DNA of 64,000 bases from Actinomycetota bacterium (GTDB taxonomy: Bacteria; Actinomycetota; Acidimicrobiia; Acidimicrobiales; Microtrichaceae). Position numbers and translations under genes: made by a program. The notes below the pieces were generated by a model. The model saw nothing but the letters and a program-made list of their open reading frames with translations, ran no database searches and was not told where the DNA came from. Shown piece by piece: positions 43,446 to 52,948 of the stretch. The stretch covers positions 62,001-126,000 of the forward strand of contig JADJBW010000006.1 in assembly GCA_016703525.1 (NCBI GenBank). The letters run 5' to 3'. Numbering within the stretch: the stretch's first letter is position 1; every line of letters begins with the position of its first letter.

Positions 43446-44468
43446 GTGGGCACGACACACCTCACCACGCCACTCGTCGTCATCGACCTCGACGTCGTCG
43501 ACGCGAACCTCGATGCCATGGCCGCGGTGCGCCCCGGCGACGCGCTGCGCTCGCATGTGAAGGCCCACAAGTGCACCCGCCTCGCAGCTCACGTGGCCGA
43601 GCGGACGGGGTCGCGCTCGTTCTGCTGCGCCACGCTGCGCGAGGTGGAGGGCATGGTCGAGGCGGGGCTCGGGCACGACCTGCTGCTCGCGAACGAGACG
43701 CTCGACGCCGTTCGCCTCCGACGCCTCGTCGCCTCCGCGGCGAGCGTGGGCGCTCGGGTGACCGTCGCGGTCGACTCCGCCGCAACGGTGGAGGTGGCGG
43801 CCGTCGCATCGTCGGGTGGACCGCTCGCGGTACTCGTGGACGTGAACGTCGGGCTGCCGCGCTGCGGGTGCGCTCCGAGCGACGCGGGAGCGATCGCCGA
43901 TCTCGCCCGAGCGGCCGGCCTGCACGTGCGCGGCGTGATGGGGTACGAAGGCCATGTGGTCGGCAACCCCGATCGCTCGTGGCGCAGCGAGCAGGTCGCG
44001 GCGTGCATGGAACGCCTGCGCGAGGCGCACGGTCGGGTCGGCGGCGAGGTCACCTCCGCCGGCGGCACCGGCACCTTCGATCTGCACGACTGGGTCGGCG
44101 AGGTGCAGGCCGGGTCGTACGTGCTGATGGACACCGCGTACGAGCAACTCGGGTTGCCGTTCCGGCAGGCGGCATTCATCGAATCGACCGTGGTCTCCGT
44201 CAACGAACACGACGGGTACGTCGTGGCGGACGCCGGGCTGAAGTCGTTCGGGATGGATCACGGCGACCCGATGGTCGTCGGTCACCGCACGTTCTTCCTG
44301 TCGGACGAACACATCACGATCGTGCCGTCGTCACCGCTTCGCGTCGGCGAGCGCATGCGGATCGTGCCCGCCCACATCGACCCGACGATGGCGTTGCATA
44401 CACACGCCGCGATCGTGCGCGGCGACGACCTGGTGGACGTGTGGCCGATCGACCTGCGCCACTGGTGA
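43446..44468 (+). CDS. D-threonine aldolase / D-serine dehydratase-like PLP enzyme
   Basis: 340 residues. Fold type III PLP enzyme: TPLVVIDLDVVDANL, then SHVKAHKCTRLA with the PLP Lys, FCCATLREVEGMVEAG, and the late VVADAGLKSFGMDHG and RIVPAHIDPTMALHTHA motifs with the metal-binding His-x-Asp of this subgroup. It acts on a D-amino acid; exact substrate is not fixed by sequence. GTG start supported by a leaderless promoter. Confidence 0.85.
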   Translation: MGTTHLTTPLVVIDLDVVDANLDAMAAVRPGDALRSHVKAHKCTRLAAHVAERTGSRSFCCATLREVEGMVEAGLGHDLLLANETLDAVRLRRLVASAASVGARVTVAVDSAATVEVAAVASSGGPLAVLVDVNVGLPRCGCAPSDAGAIADLARAAGLHVRGVMGYEGHVVGNPDRSWRSEQVAACMERLREAHGRVGGEVTSAGGTGTFDLHDWVGEVQAGSYVLMDTAYEQLGLPFRQAAFIESTVVSVNEHDGYVVADAGLKSFGMDHGDPMVVGHRTFFLSDEHITIVPSSPLRVGERMRIVPAHIDPTMALHTHAAIVRGDDLVDVWPIDLRHW

Positions 44469-44498
44469 CCGCCTCCGGCCGTCGCTGCCGAGGCGCCG

Positions 44499-45458
44499 TT
44501 ACGCCTGCCGGAGGGTCTCCGCCGCGTCCTCGGGAACCACCGGGTTCGACAGGGTGCCCGACCCGACTTCGCCCGATGCGATGAAACGCGCCAGCCCGGG
44601 CGCCCGCTGCGGCGGGGCCAGGTGGACGTGCAGGTGGTAGTCGTCGAGGCGACCGCAATGCGAGGCCGCCGGGGCCTGGTGGAACCACATGAGGTAGGGG
44701 AAGATCTCGCTGCGCCGCTCGTCGCCCGACCAGAGCCGGTCGTAGCGACCCAACACGTCGAACAGCACCGCCGCCAGCGCCTCGCGCTCGACGTCGTCGA
44801 GGTCGGCGAGGCCCCCGACGTGGCGGGTCGGCGCAAGGCGCAGCCCGTAGGGGTAGCCCGACGCGAACGGCACCCACGCCGTCCACTCGTCGTTGCGGGC
44901 CACGATCCGGCGTTCGTCGTCGTGCTCGTGGCCCAGCTCGGCGCATACCCCGCAGCCGTGCTCGGCGCTCACCCGAGCTTCCCGCAGCGGCGAGGGCGGG
45001 ATGAACGGGAAGGCGTAGATCTGACCGTGCGGGTGGTGAATCGTCGCCCCCACCTCGGTGCCGCGACTCTCGAAGGCCAGCACGTAGGCGACCTCGTCGA
45101 CCGCAAGCAGCGCGGCGGTGCGTTCGGCCCACAGATCGACGACCTTGCGGATCTGGCCGACGCCCAGCGAGCCGAGCGACCCGTCGTGCACCGGCGAGTA
45201 GAGAATCACCTCGGCCCGGCCGACCGCGGGCAGCACCTCGACGCCGGCCGCCTCGGCGGCAGCGAGGTCGATCGGCGCACCCGGCTCGTAGGCGGGCCAC
45301 CGGTTGGGAAACCACCGAGTGTCGTAGTGCTCCGGGGCCTCCAGGCCGCCGGGGCAGAACGGGCACCCGGTGGTCGGCAGGTTCGGGCGGTGCTGGCGCG
45401 CACCCACCACGTTGACCCATTCGCGCGTCAGCGGGTCGAATCGGAGCTCACCGGCCAC
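44499..45458 (-). CDS. galT: galactose-1-phosphate uridylyltransferase
   Basis: 319 residues. FDPLTREWVNVVGARQHRPN, zinc Cys pair CPFCPGG, active site TIHHPHGQIYAFPFIPP (uridylylated His), and later DDYHLHVHLAPPQRA. Leloir pathway. GTG at 45458 follows GGGAG. It lies beside rdgB and rph on the same strand but no other galactose gene is present, so it may serve nucleotide-sugar metabolism. Confidence 0.93.
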   Translation of the reverse strand: MAGELRFDPLTREWVNVVGARQHRPNLPTTGCPFCPGGLEAPEHYDTRWFPNRWPAYEPGAPIDLAAAEAAGVEVLPAVGRAEVILYSPVHDGSLGSLGVGQIRKVVDLWAERTAALLAVDEVAYVLAFESRGTEVGATIHHPHGQIYAFPFIPPSPLREARVSAEHGCGVCAELGHEHDDERRIVARNDEWTAWVPFASGYPYGLRLAPTRHVGGLADLDDVEREALAAVLFDVLGRYDRLWSGDERRSEIFPYLMWFHQAPAASHCGRLDDYHLHVHLAPPQRAPGLARFIASGEVGSGTLSNPVVPEDAAETLRQA

Positions 45459-45470
45459 GTCGCTCTCCCG

Positions 45471-46118
45471 TCAGCCCGCTCGATCGGCGGCGGGTGGCGG
45501 GTCGGCGATCGAGTCGGCGGGCGGGTCGGCGAGCAGGTCGGCCAGTCGACGGAACGCCCGGCCTCGGGCGCTCACCGCGTGCTTCTCGGTCGCGGTCATC
45601 TCGGCGAGCGTTCGGCCGTCACCGTCGTCGGGCACGAAGACCGGGTCGTACCCGAACCCGCTGTCGCCCGATGCCGACTCACGGATGCGCCCTTCCACGA
45701 CGCCCTCGGCGACGAGTTCGGCGCCGTCGGGGAAGGCCACGAAGGCCACCGTGCGGAACCGGGCGGTGCGCGCCACCGGCGCCACCCCGACGAGTCGTTC
45801 GAGCACGAGCCGCCGGTTGGCCGCCGAGTCGGTCGGCTCGCCGGCGAACCGAGCGGAGTGCACACCGGGCGCGCCGTCGAGGGCGTCGACCTCGAGCCCC
45901 GTGTCGTCGGCGACCGCCGCCCGACCCGTTGCAGCGCAGATCGCGACGGCCTTCAGCCGGGCGTTCCCCACCAGATCGGGAGCGTCCTCCACCACGTCGG
46001 GCACGTCGTCGGGGCGCGGCAGGATCGTGAACCGGTCACCCACGATCTCGGCGATCTCGCGCACCTTGTGCGCGTTCGCGCTGGCCATCACCAGCGTTGG
46101 CCGCGACGCTGCGCTCAT
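45471..46118 (-). CDS. rdgB: RdgB/HAM1, XTP/dITP diphosphatase
   Basis: 215 residues. TLVMASANAHKVREIAEIV start, AVADDTGLEVDALDGAPGVH, SARFAGE and GDSGFGYDPVFVP signature. Removes non-canonical purine triphosphates. The ATG at 46118 overlaps the rph stop by four bases, the widespread rph-rdgB arrangement. Confidence 0.95.
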   Translation of the reverse strand: MSAASRPTLVMASANAHKVREIAEIVGDRFTILPRPDDVPDVVEDAPDLVGNARLKAVAICAATGRAAVADDTGLEVDALDGAPGVHSARFAGEPTDSAANRRLVLERLVGVAPVARTARFRTVAFVAFPDGAELVAEGVVEGRIRESASGDSGFGYDPVFVPDDGDGRTLAEMTATEKHAVSARGRAFRRLADLLADPPADSIADPPPAADRAG

Positions 46119-46855
46119 CGTGGGTCGAACCCGCGCGGGCTCGGCGCCACCGACACCAACTCGGCCTGCAACGCCACGATCTCCTCGATTCCCGCCGACG
46201 CCAAGTCGAGCAACCGATCGAGCTCGCTGCGCGAGAACGGCGAACCCTCGGCGGTTCCCTGCACCTCGACGAGCCCGCCCGCACCGGTCATCACCACGTT
46301 CATGTCGGTCTCGGCGCGCGAATCCTCCACATAGGGAAGATCGAGCCGCGCCTCGCCGTCGATCACGCCGACCGACACCGCTGCGCAGTGGTCGGTGATC
46401 GGGTGCTCCGACAACAGACCCGCCTGCACCATGCGGGTACACGCATCGTGCAAGGCAACCCACGCACCCGAGATCGACGCCGTGCGGGTGCCGCCGTCGG
46501 CCTGCAACACGTCGCAGTCGAGGTGGATCTGGCGCTCACCGAGCACCTTCATGTCGCACACCGCCCGAAGCGAACGGCCGATCAACCGCTCGATCTCCTG
46601 CGTGCGCCCCTTCGGGCCGCGGCGCTCGCGGTTGATCCGCTCGGGCGACGAACCGGGCAGCATCGAATACTCGGCGGTCACCCATCCCTTGCCGGTGTTG
46701 CGCATCCAGCGCGGCACGTCGAGCTCGACCGACGCGGTGCACAACACCCTGGTTTCGCCGAACGACACGAGCGCCGAGCCGTGGGACGTGGTGGTGAAGT
46801 CGCGTTCGATGGTGATCGGTCGGAGTTGGTCGGCAGTTCGCCCGTCGGGTCTCAT
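46115..46855 (-). CDS. rph: ribonuclease PH
   Basis: 246 residues. RPDGRTADQLRPITIERDFT, VLCTASVELDVPRWM, GWVTAEYSMLPGSSPERINR, RLIGRSLRAV and the phosphate-site GTRTASISGAW are all present. 3'-processing of tRNA. ATG with TAGTCT eight bases upstream. Confidence 0.97.
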   Translation of the reverse strand: MRPDGRTADQLRPITIERDFTTTSHGSALVSFGETRVLCTASVELDVPRWMRNTGKGWVTAEYSMLPGSSPERINRERRGPKGRTQEIERLIGRSLRAVCDMKVLGERQIHLDCDVLQADGGTRTASISGAWVALHDACTRMVQAGLLSEHPITDHCAAVSVGVIDGEARLDLPYVEDSRAETDMNVVMTGAGGLVEVQGTAEGSPFSRSELDRLLDLASAGIEEIVALQAELVSVAPSPRGFDPR

Positions 46856-46863
46856 GGCCGGTG

Positions 46864-46869
46864 AGACTA
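46864..46869 (-). promoter_or_regulatory. -10 element of rph-rdgB
   Basis: TAGTCT on the minus strand, eight bases before the ATG at 46855. Confidence 0.5.
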
Positions 46870-46910
46870 AACGGTGAGCCGCACCTGACCGGTGTGCGAA
46901 TCACCGTCGC

Positions 46911-46916
46911 TACGCT
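46911..46916 (+). promoter_or_regulatory. -10 element of the helicase-nuclease
   Basis: TACGCT, six bases before the GTG at 46923. Confidence 0.5.
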
Positions 46917-46922
46917 CACACC

Positions 46923-49910
46923 GTGCCTATCGCCGACGTCCTGCACGCCCTGGCCGAACTCGCGCCGGGAAGTCGGCGACCGACCGTGTTCGACGTCAAC
47001 GACGTCGTGTGGCTGGGCACCACACCGCTGGGTGGCACCGAGTCGCTGGGACCCGTGCCGAGGATCGCCGAGGGCACCATGCCGGCGAGCGTGGACATGT
47101 CGGCATTCACGGGCAATCCCGACCCCGTGATCGAACCGCTGATGCTCGACGGCAGTCGATGGCCGGAGGGCACGCGCCTGCTCGACGACATCGCGTCTCG
47201 CGCCGCGCTCAACGGCAACTCCTGGCTCGAACTCGGGGCGATCGTGGCGGTCGGCCGGGTGCGCGACGCGACCGGCGCCGTCGTGGATGTCGCGACGCCG
47301 GTGCTGCGCACCCGTGTGGAGCTCGTACGAACCAGCCCCACCACCCGCCGGATCCGGCGCGTGAGCGACTGGACGTGGGCGGTCGACCTCGGCGGCGACG
47401 CCGACTTGGCAAGCCGGCTGCTCGCCGAGATCCCGTGGCTGTCGCTCGGCGCCGACCGGCGGACCAGCCGCCGCACCCTTCGGCCGTGGCTCCGCCAGAT
47501 CGCCACCGCCCAGGGTTGGACGCAGTTCTCGCCGGCGTGGGCGCACCCGGCTGCGGTCGACCGGCCGATCGGCGAAGTCACGTTCTGCATCGGCTTCGCA
47601 CTCCGACCGGCGGCCGAGCGATCCGTGGGCAACACCGGCGCGGCGCTGCGGTCGTGGGCCGCCACACCGGGCATCGACCGGAGCGCGTTGTGCTCGTTGG
47701 TGGACGGCGCAGACGGCTCGCCAGACGGCCCGGCAGGCGACCCGCCCGACGGCCCGGACGGCGCCCCGATTGCGGCACCGGTGCCGCTGACCCTGACGCA
47801 GGGGCGCATCGTCGCGGCGGCCCGGCGACGGCCGATCACCGTCGTGTCCGGCGCACCCGGCACCGGCAAGACCCACACCATCGCCGCGTTGTGCTCCGAC
47901 GCAGTCGCCGCCGGGCAGTCGGTGCTCGTCGCGACCCGGTCGATGGAGGCCGCCGATGTGATCGCCACGCACATCGGCCGTCAGCCCGGCCCGAACCCGC
48001 TTCGATTCGGCTCCCCCGCGTCGCTGCGCGAGGCGGAAGTCGAGATCGAGCGGAGGATGGCCGACGATCCGCCGTCATCGAGCGAACGACTCGATGCGGT
48101 CGGCGCCGGCCTCGCTCGGGCGAGCGCCGCGCTCGACGATCTCCTCGCCCGAATCGCCGCCGCCCAGGCCGCCGGCACGCAGCTCGCCTCGATCGGCGGG
48201 GCCGAAGCACTGCGGCGCGTGATCCCCGAGTTGTGGTCGCCCGAGGTCGCGCCCCCGGATCGGCGGCGCCGCCTCGATGAGATCGCATCGCTCATCGAGG
48301 CCACGCGCTCCCCCGCCGCGGGATGGTGGGCGAAGCGGCGTCACCGCCGGGCGCTCCGGCGCATCGCCGCCGCAACAGGCGCTCCCGTCGCGGCGCTGGA
48401 CTCGAACGGGGCGCTGGACTCGAACGGGGCGAATGGCCCGAACGAGGCGGACGGACTCCGCGGGATCGCCGCCGCGGTCGCCGCGGCACGCGCCGAGTTG
48501 GAGCGGGCCGAACTCGGCACCGTCGTCGAGCAGGCACGCGTTGCGTGGGAGCCGGTGATCGACCTGGTTCGCAGCCATCGCACCGAGGTGGGGCTCGAGG
48601 CCGACCGCAACGTCATCCGTCGCCTGCACGACAGGGAGACCCGCGCGGCGCTCGGTGCGATCAACACGGCGCTGCGATCGGGTCCGACGGCGCGGACCCA
48701 ACTGCTGTCGAGCCTCGGTGCACCCAAGCTGCGCGCCGCTGCGCCGCTCTGGCTGGGCACCCTCGGCGAGATCGAGCGCCTGCTTCCCCAAATCGCGGCC
48801 CTGTTCGACCTGGTGGTCATCGACGAGGCGTCCCAGGTCGACCTGGCCCTCGCCGCTCCGGCGCTGCTGCGCGGAGCCCGCGCGGTCGTCATCGGTGATC
48901 CGAACCAGCTTCGGCACGTGGCCTTCACCGGCGATGCCGCCGTGGAGGCCGCCTTCGACGAGCATGGCCTCGCCCCCGAGATCGCCCGGCTCCACCCGCG
49001 ACGCAACAGCGTGTACGACGTCGCCGCATCCGCGGCGCCCGTCATCTGGCTCGACGAGCACTTCCGGTCGCTGCCCCACCTCATCCGCTTCCCGCTGCGC
49101 GAGTTCTACGCACGCCGGGTCGAGCTCGTCACGAACACGCCCGCCACCGAGTGCCGCGACTGCATCGACATCGCCCGCTGCGAGCCCGGCGCGGACATCG
49201 CGACGACGATGCGGCTGCTGCGCGAACTCCGGACGAACCGCTTCGGCGACGTCGGCGTGATCACGCCGTTTCGCGACACCGCCGACCGGCTCACCGAGGC
49301 GGTCCTCCTCGAGTTCGGGCCCGACGACATCGCAGACATGCGTCTGATGGTGACCACCGCTCACGGCTTCCAGGGCGCCGAACGCGACCACATCATCGTC
49401 GTCCCCGGCCTCCGCCCCGACGACACCGACCAGCGACGACGGTTCGTGGAGCAGCCCAACCTGTTCAACGTGATGGTCACGCGGGCGCGCCGCCACATGG
49501 TGGTGGTCACGCCGCTCGAACCCGACACGACGACGCGTCTCGGCCGGTTCCTCGGCTGGTCGGAACACGCGCCGGCGCCCATCGACTGCCCCGAGACGTC
49601 GGGACGGCCCGGCGCCGACGACCTCGGCCATCTGCTGCGCGACCGGGGGATCGCCGTGCGGTTCGACTACCCCGTCGGGCAACATGCGATCGACCTTGTC
49701 GCCACCGGATCGGGCCGTTCGATCGCCGTGATGTGCGGCGTGCATCCCGACGGCCCGGCGGCGCACCGCCGCCGTCACATCGAACTCGTGCAAGCGGGAT
49801 GGCGGATCTTCGACCCCGTGGCGTGCGCGGACGCCGCCGAGTTGATCGATGTCGCCGGACAGATCGCGGCGGTCACGTCGCCGTCGGTCCGGTCGATCAA
49901 CCCAGCCTGA
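46923..49910 (+). CDS. superfamily 1 (UPF1-like) helicase with C-terminal nuclease domain
   Basis: 995 residues. An N-terminal region of about 270 residues has no motif I recognise. Motor: VVSGAPGTGKTHTIAA (near 309), LVVIDEASQVDLALA (near 632), IGDPNQLRHV, DEHFRSLPHLI, TAHGFQGAERDHIIV and NVMVTRARRHMVVV. The end (about 890-975) looks like a VSR/DUF559-type nuclease: LLRDRGIAVRFDYPVGQHAI, DLVATG, then RRHIELVQAGWRIF. Family members occur in bacterial defence systems, but here no partner gene is adjacent. The 3' end overlaps murI by 14 bases, tail to tail. Confidence 0.82.
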   Translation: MPIADVLHALAELAPGSRRPTVFDVNDVVWLGTTPLGGTESLGPVPRIAEGTMPASVDMSAFTGNPDPVIEPLMLDGSRWPEGTRLLDDIASRAALNGNSWLELGAIVAVGRVRDATGAVVDVATPVLRTRVELVRTSPTTRRIRRVSDWTWAVDLGGDADLASRLLAEIPWLSLGADRRTSRRTLRPWLRQIATAQGWTQFSPAWAHPAAVDRPIGEVTFCIGFALRPAAERSVGNTGAALRSWAATPGIDRSALCSLVDGADGSPDGPAGDPPDGPDGAPIAAPVPLTLTQGRIVAAARRRPITVVSGAPGTGKTHTIAALCSDAVAAGQSVLVATRSMEAADVIATHIGRQPGPNPLRFGSPASLREAEVEIERRMADDPPSSSERLDAVGAGLARASAALDDLLARIAAAQAAGTQLASIGGAEALRRVIPELWSPEVAPPDRRRRLDEIASLIEATRSPAAGWWAKRRHRRALRRIAAATGAPVAALDSNGALDSNGANGPNEADGLRGIAAAVAAARAELERAELGTVVEQARVAWEPVIDLVRSHRTEVGLEADRNVIRRLHDRETRAALGAINTALRSGPTARTQLLSSLGAPKLRAAAPLWLGTLGEIERLLPQIAALFDLVVIDEASQVDLALAAPALLRGARAVVIGDPNQLRHVAFTGDAAVEAAFDEHGLAPEIARLHPRRNSVYDVAASAAPVIWLDEHFRSLPHLIRFPLREFYARRVELVTNTPATECRDCIDIARCEPGADIATTMRLLRELRTNRFGDVGVITPFRDTADRLTEAVLLEFGPDDIADMRLMVTTAHGFQGAERDHIIVVPGLRPDDTDQRRRFVEQPNLFNVMVTRARRHMVVVTPLEPDTTTRLGRFLGWSEHAPAPIDCPETSGRPGADDLGHLLRDRGIAVRFDYPVGQHAIDLVATGSGRSIAVMCGVHPDGPAAHRRRHIELVQAGWRIFDPVACADAAELIDVAGQIAAVTSPSVRSINPA

Positions 49911-50703
49911 CCGCAACGGCGGAGTCGAGCTCGGGGCCGAGGAGCCGGCTGCCGAGGTGCTGGAACCAGTCGACGTCGCCGGTGGTGAGGAACGTGGGCG
50001 GACCGGGCGGGCTGTCGGATGGCCGCAGCAGCGACGACGCCTCGAGCCGGTGACGCACCTCGAAGGCCGTCTCGTCGGCGCTCGATACCAGCACGACCTC
50101 GCGGCCCATCACGTCGGCGATCGTGCGGGCAAGGTACGGGTAGTGCGTGCACCCGAGTAGCAGCGTGTCGACCTTCGCCGCGATCGCCGGAGCCAACAGA
50201 CGCTCTGCGAGTACATGGACCTGCTCGGAGTCGAACTCGCCTCGCTCGACGAACTCGACGAAGCCCGGGCAGGCGAGCGCCTCCAGCGCGACCTCGGGCG
50301 CAGCCACCTCAACGCTGTGCTGGTAGGCACCCGAATTGATGGTTCCGACCGTGCCGATCACGCCGAGCCGTCCGTTGGTCGTCACGGAGATCGCCGCCCG
50401 CACACCGGGCTCGATCACACCGATCACCGGGATGTCGAAGCGATCCTGCAGCTCGTCGAGCGCTGCGGCGGCCGCCGTGTTGCAGGCCACCACGAGCATC
50501 CTCGCGTCGCGCCCTTCAACGAGTTCGGTGGCGATCTGGTGGGCGAAGTGACGTACTTCCTCCTGGGGCCGCGGACCGTAGGGATATCGGCCCGTGTCTC
50601 CGAGATAGACGATCTCCTCGTTCGGCAACAGGTCGATCACCGCACGGGCCACGGTGAGCCCGCCGAACCCCGAATCGAAGAGCGCAATGGGGCGATCTGG
50701 CAC
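49897..50703 (-). CDS. murI: glutamate racemase
   Basis: 268 residues. FDSGFGGLTVARAVIDLLP, YLGDTGRYPYGPRP, VACNTAAAAAL (first catalytic Cys) and LLLGCTHYPYL (second Cys). Supplies D-Glu for peptidoglycan. GTG start with TAGGCT six bases upstream. Confidence 0.97.
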   Translation of the reverse strand: MPDRPIALFDSGFGGLTVARAVIDLLPNEEIVYLGDTGRYPYGPRPQEEVRHFAHQIATELVEGRDARMLVVACNTAAAAALDELQDRFDIPVIGVIEPGVRAAISVTTNGRLGVIGTVGTINSGAYQHSVEVAAPEVALEALACPGFVEFVERGEFDSEQVHVLAERLLAPAIAAKVDTLLLGCTHYPYLARTIADVMGREVVLVSSADETAFEVRHRLEASSLLRPSDSPPGPPTFLTTGDVDWFQHLGSRLLGPELDSAVAVRLG

Positions 50704-50709
50704 CGGGGA

Positions 50710-50715
50710 AGCCTA
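50710..50715 (-). promoter_or_regulatory. -10 element of murI
   Basis: TAGGCT on the minus strand, six bases before the GTG at 50703. Confidence 0.5.
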
Positions 50716-50787
50716 CGCGACCGCCCGGAAGCGCTCAGGGTGGCGATCGGCGCTGAATCCGGGACCGGCCGCCCGGCTCGACTCGGA

Positions 50788-50793
50788 TAGACA
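50788..50793 (+). promoter_or_regulatory. -10 element of mmuM
   Basis: TAGACA, seven bases before the ATG at 50801; weaker than the others (last base A). Confidence 0.35.
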
Positions 50794-50800
50794 ACTCACC

Positions 50801-51694
50801 ATGCAACTCAGCGAACGCATGGCCGACCACGTGGTGCTCATCGACGGCGGGTTGTCGACGGCGCTGGAGGAACAGGGTCACCACCTGAACGATCCGCGTT
50901 GGACCGCCCGATTGCTCTCGGAAGACCCGGAGGCCCTGCGGGTTGCGCACGAATCGTTCGTCGCCGCGGGCGCCGAGGTCGTGACATCGGCGAGCTACCA
51001 GACAGTCGATCCCGACGAACTGCGCGCCAGCGTCGCCGCAGCACGTGCGGCAACCGCCGGCACTGCGCTCGTGGCTGCGTCGGTCGGCCCCTACGGTGCG
51101 CTCCTGCACGACGGGTCGGAGTACCGCGGCCGGTACGGCCTCTCGATCGAGGAGCTCGTCGCGTTCCACGCACCACGCCTCGCGACGCTCATCGACGCGG
51201 CGCCCGACGCGATCGCTGTCGAGACGATCCCCGACATCGACGAGGCGCGGGCGCTCGCCATCGCACTCGCCGACGTTGGCGACGAGCTTCCCGACACGTG
51301 GGTGGCGTTCAGCGCCAGCGCGAATCCGACGATCGGCCGAGCCGGTGTCGCGACAGCCGCAGGTGACGATCTCGGCGACGCGGCAGCGGTGTTCGCCGAC
51401 CTCGATCGGGTGGTCGCCATCGGCGTCAACTGCACGGCACCGAGCCACGTGGCACCCGCCCTGGAACGGATCGCGGAGCGCACCGACCGGCCGTTGGTCG
51501 CGTACCCCACCGGAGGCGGCCGATGGGATCCCGCAACCGGATGCTGGGACCATGCCGGCGAGCGCATCACCGCCGACATGGTGGCGTCGTGGCTCGCGAG
51601 CGGAGTGCGCCTGCTCGGCGGGTGCTGCGGCTTCGGGCCCGACGCGCTCGCCGACCTGGCCGATCTCGCCGGTGTGCAGCGGCGGACGCGCTGA
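50801..51694 (+). CDS. mmuM: homocysteine S-methyltransferase
   Basis: 297 residues. VVLIDGGLSTALEEQGHHLN, VVTSASYQ, VGVNCTAPSHVAPAL-type zinc Cys (written IGVNCTAP) and the paired LLGGCCGFGPDAL. Uses S-methylmethionine or a related donor to make methionine. ATG at 50801 preferred over the longer open frame, which runs back into murI. Confidence 0.92.
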   Translation: MQLSERMADHVVLIDGGLSTALEEQGHHLNDPRWTARLLSEDPEALRVAHESFVAAGAEVVTSASYQTVDPDELRASVAAARAATAGTALVAASVGPYGALLHDGSEYRGRYGLSIEELVAFHAPRLATLIDAAPDAIAVETIPDIDEARALAIALADVGDELPDTWVAFSASANPTIGRAGVATAAGDDLGDAAAVFADLDRVVAIGVNCTAPSHVAPALERIAERTDRPLVAYPTGGGRWDPATGCWDHAGERITADMVASWLASGVRLLGGCCGFGPDALADLADLAGVQRRTR

Positions 51695-51710
51695 TTCGCC
51701 GGGGCGAGTG

Positions 51711-52892
51711 TTACACCCAGGGTCCAGAGATCTCGTAGACGCGGCCGGGATTGCGCTGCGAGGTGACGTACATGCGCGTGCCGGACGGGTCGAAGACCAC
51801 GCCGGTCATCTCCGAACCGTCGACGCCCGACACCTGCACGATCGGCTCGGCGACGCCACCCGAGATCATGACCACCTGCATGTCGCCGCCGTCCTCTGCA
51901 ACGAACAAGTCGCCCGAGGCGCGGCTCGTGAGATTGTCGACGCCCGACAACGCCGACATCGGCACCGCGACGGCGTCGTAGCGCACGGCAAGCTGATTCG
52001 TCGCCGGCGAGTACGACCACACACGGTTGTCGCCCTTGGTGGTGAAGTAGACGACACCGTCGAGCACGCAGATGCCCTCGCCGCCGTCGAACCGATGGGT
52101 TCCGGCGACCTGGTTTCGGGTCGAGTGCGAGGAAGCCGACGGGTCGGGCACCTCGGCCCACACGACCGTCTCGCCGTCGAGGGTGAGCACCTCGAGTAGC
52201 CCCGACGCCAGGTCGGGATAGGTGTCGGGGCGGAACCGGTAGAGCGCGCCGTCGGGTTTGTCCTCGGTGAGGTAGATCGTCTGCGTCGCGACGTGTACCG
52301 CCGCGGCCTCGTGGTTGAAGACCCCCATCGCCGGGCGGGCGGCCGGCGGGTTCACGCCGAACGCATCGACCTCCCATATCCGCCCGGTGTCGACCTCTTC
52401 ACCGCTCAGCCAGGTACCCCACGGGGTTGCGCCGCCGGCGCAGTTGCGCGTCGTGCCGCCCAGCAGCCGCTCGGCGCCGACGACCGTGCCGTCGGCCGCG
52501 AAGACGATGCGCGAGACCCCGCCGAACGGAGGGTACGACTCGTGGTTCTGCACGTAGACCCACCCGCCTTCGGGCAGCGCGAACGTTGCGGCACCGTCGG
52601 GGTCGCCCGGCCACACGTACTCGGTGCCGGGAACCCGGTACCCGGACGTCGCGATGACCCGCGAGGTGAACCCCGCGGGCAGGCGCAGCCCGTGCCCGTT
52701 GGTCGCGCCGAGCGGGCCATAGGTGGTCGGCGGCACCACCGTGGTGGTCGTCGCCAACGTGGTGGTCGATCCGGCCGGCGGGCCGGGGTCGCACGCGGTG
52801 AGCCAGCGTGCCCCCGCTACCACGACCGCTCCCGTGCCACCGAGCCGCAGCACATCGCGCCGGTTCATCCGCGAGACACCCTCGTTCGTCAT
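51711..52892 (-). CDS. PhoX/DUF839-family secreted protein
   Basis: 393 residues with a twin-arginine-type signal (MNRRDVLRLGGTGAVVVAG) and a lipobox-like LTAC, then a Thr-rich linker. Body: WVYVQNHESYPPFGGVSRIV, TPWGTWLSGEEV, FNHEAAAVHVATQTIYLTED, GTHRFDGGEGICV and SGDLFVAEDGGDMQVVMI are PhoX-type propeller motifs with acidic metal ligands. PhoX enzymes are calcium/iron alkaline phosphatases; this member is shorter than the classical ones (~600), so activity is uncertain. ATG 52892 has a GGGGGG-type Shine-Dalgarno; 52868 is an alternative. Confidence 0.85.
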   Translation of the reverse strand: MTNEGVSRMNRRDVLRLGGTGAVVVAGARWLTACDPGPPAGSTTTLATTTTVVPPTTYGPLGATNGHGLRLPAGFTSRVIATSGYRVPGTEYVWPGDPDGAATFALPEGGWVYVQNHESYPPFGGVSRIVFAADGTVVGAERLLGGTTRNCAGGATPWGTWLSGEEVDTGRIWEVDAFGVNPPAARPAMGVFNHEAAAVHVATQTIYLTEDKPDGALYRFRPDTYPDLASGLLEVLTLDGETVVWAEVPDPSASSHSTRNQVAGTHRFDGGEGICVLDGVVYFTTKGDNRVWSYSPATNQLAVRYDAVAVPMSALSGVDNLTSRASGDLFVAEDGGDMQVVMISGGVAEPIVQVSGVDGSEMTGVVFDPSGTRMYVTSQRNPGRVYEISGPWV

Positions 52893-52948
52893 CTGCCGTC
52901 CCCCCGAGGTCAGCCGTTGTTCACCAAACGGCCACTTTAGGGGGTTGG

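Noticed and set aside
44472..44514. Hairpin terminator between the D-threonine aldolase-like gene and galT
   Set aside because: An imperfect stem CCTCCGGC/GCCGGAGG with a long nested loop overlaps the galT 3' end; too weak to call.
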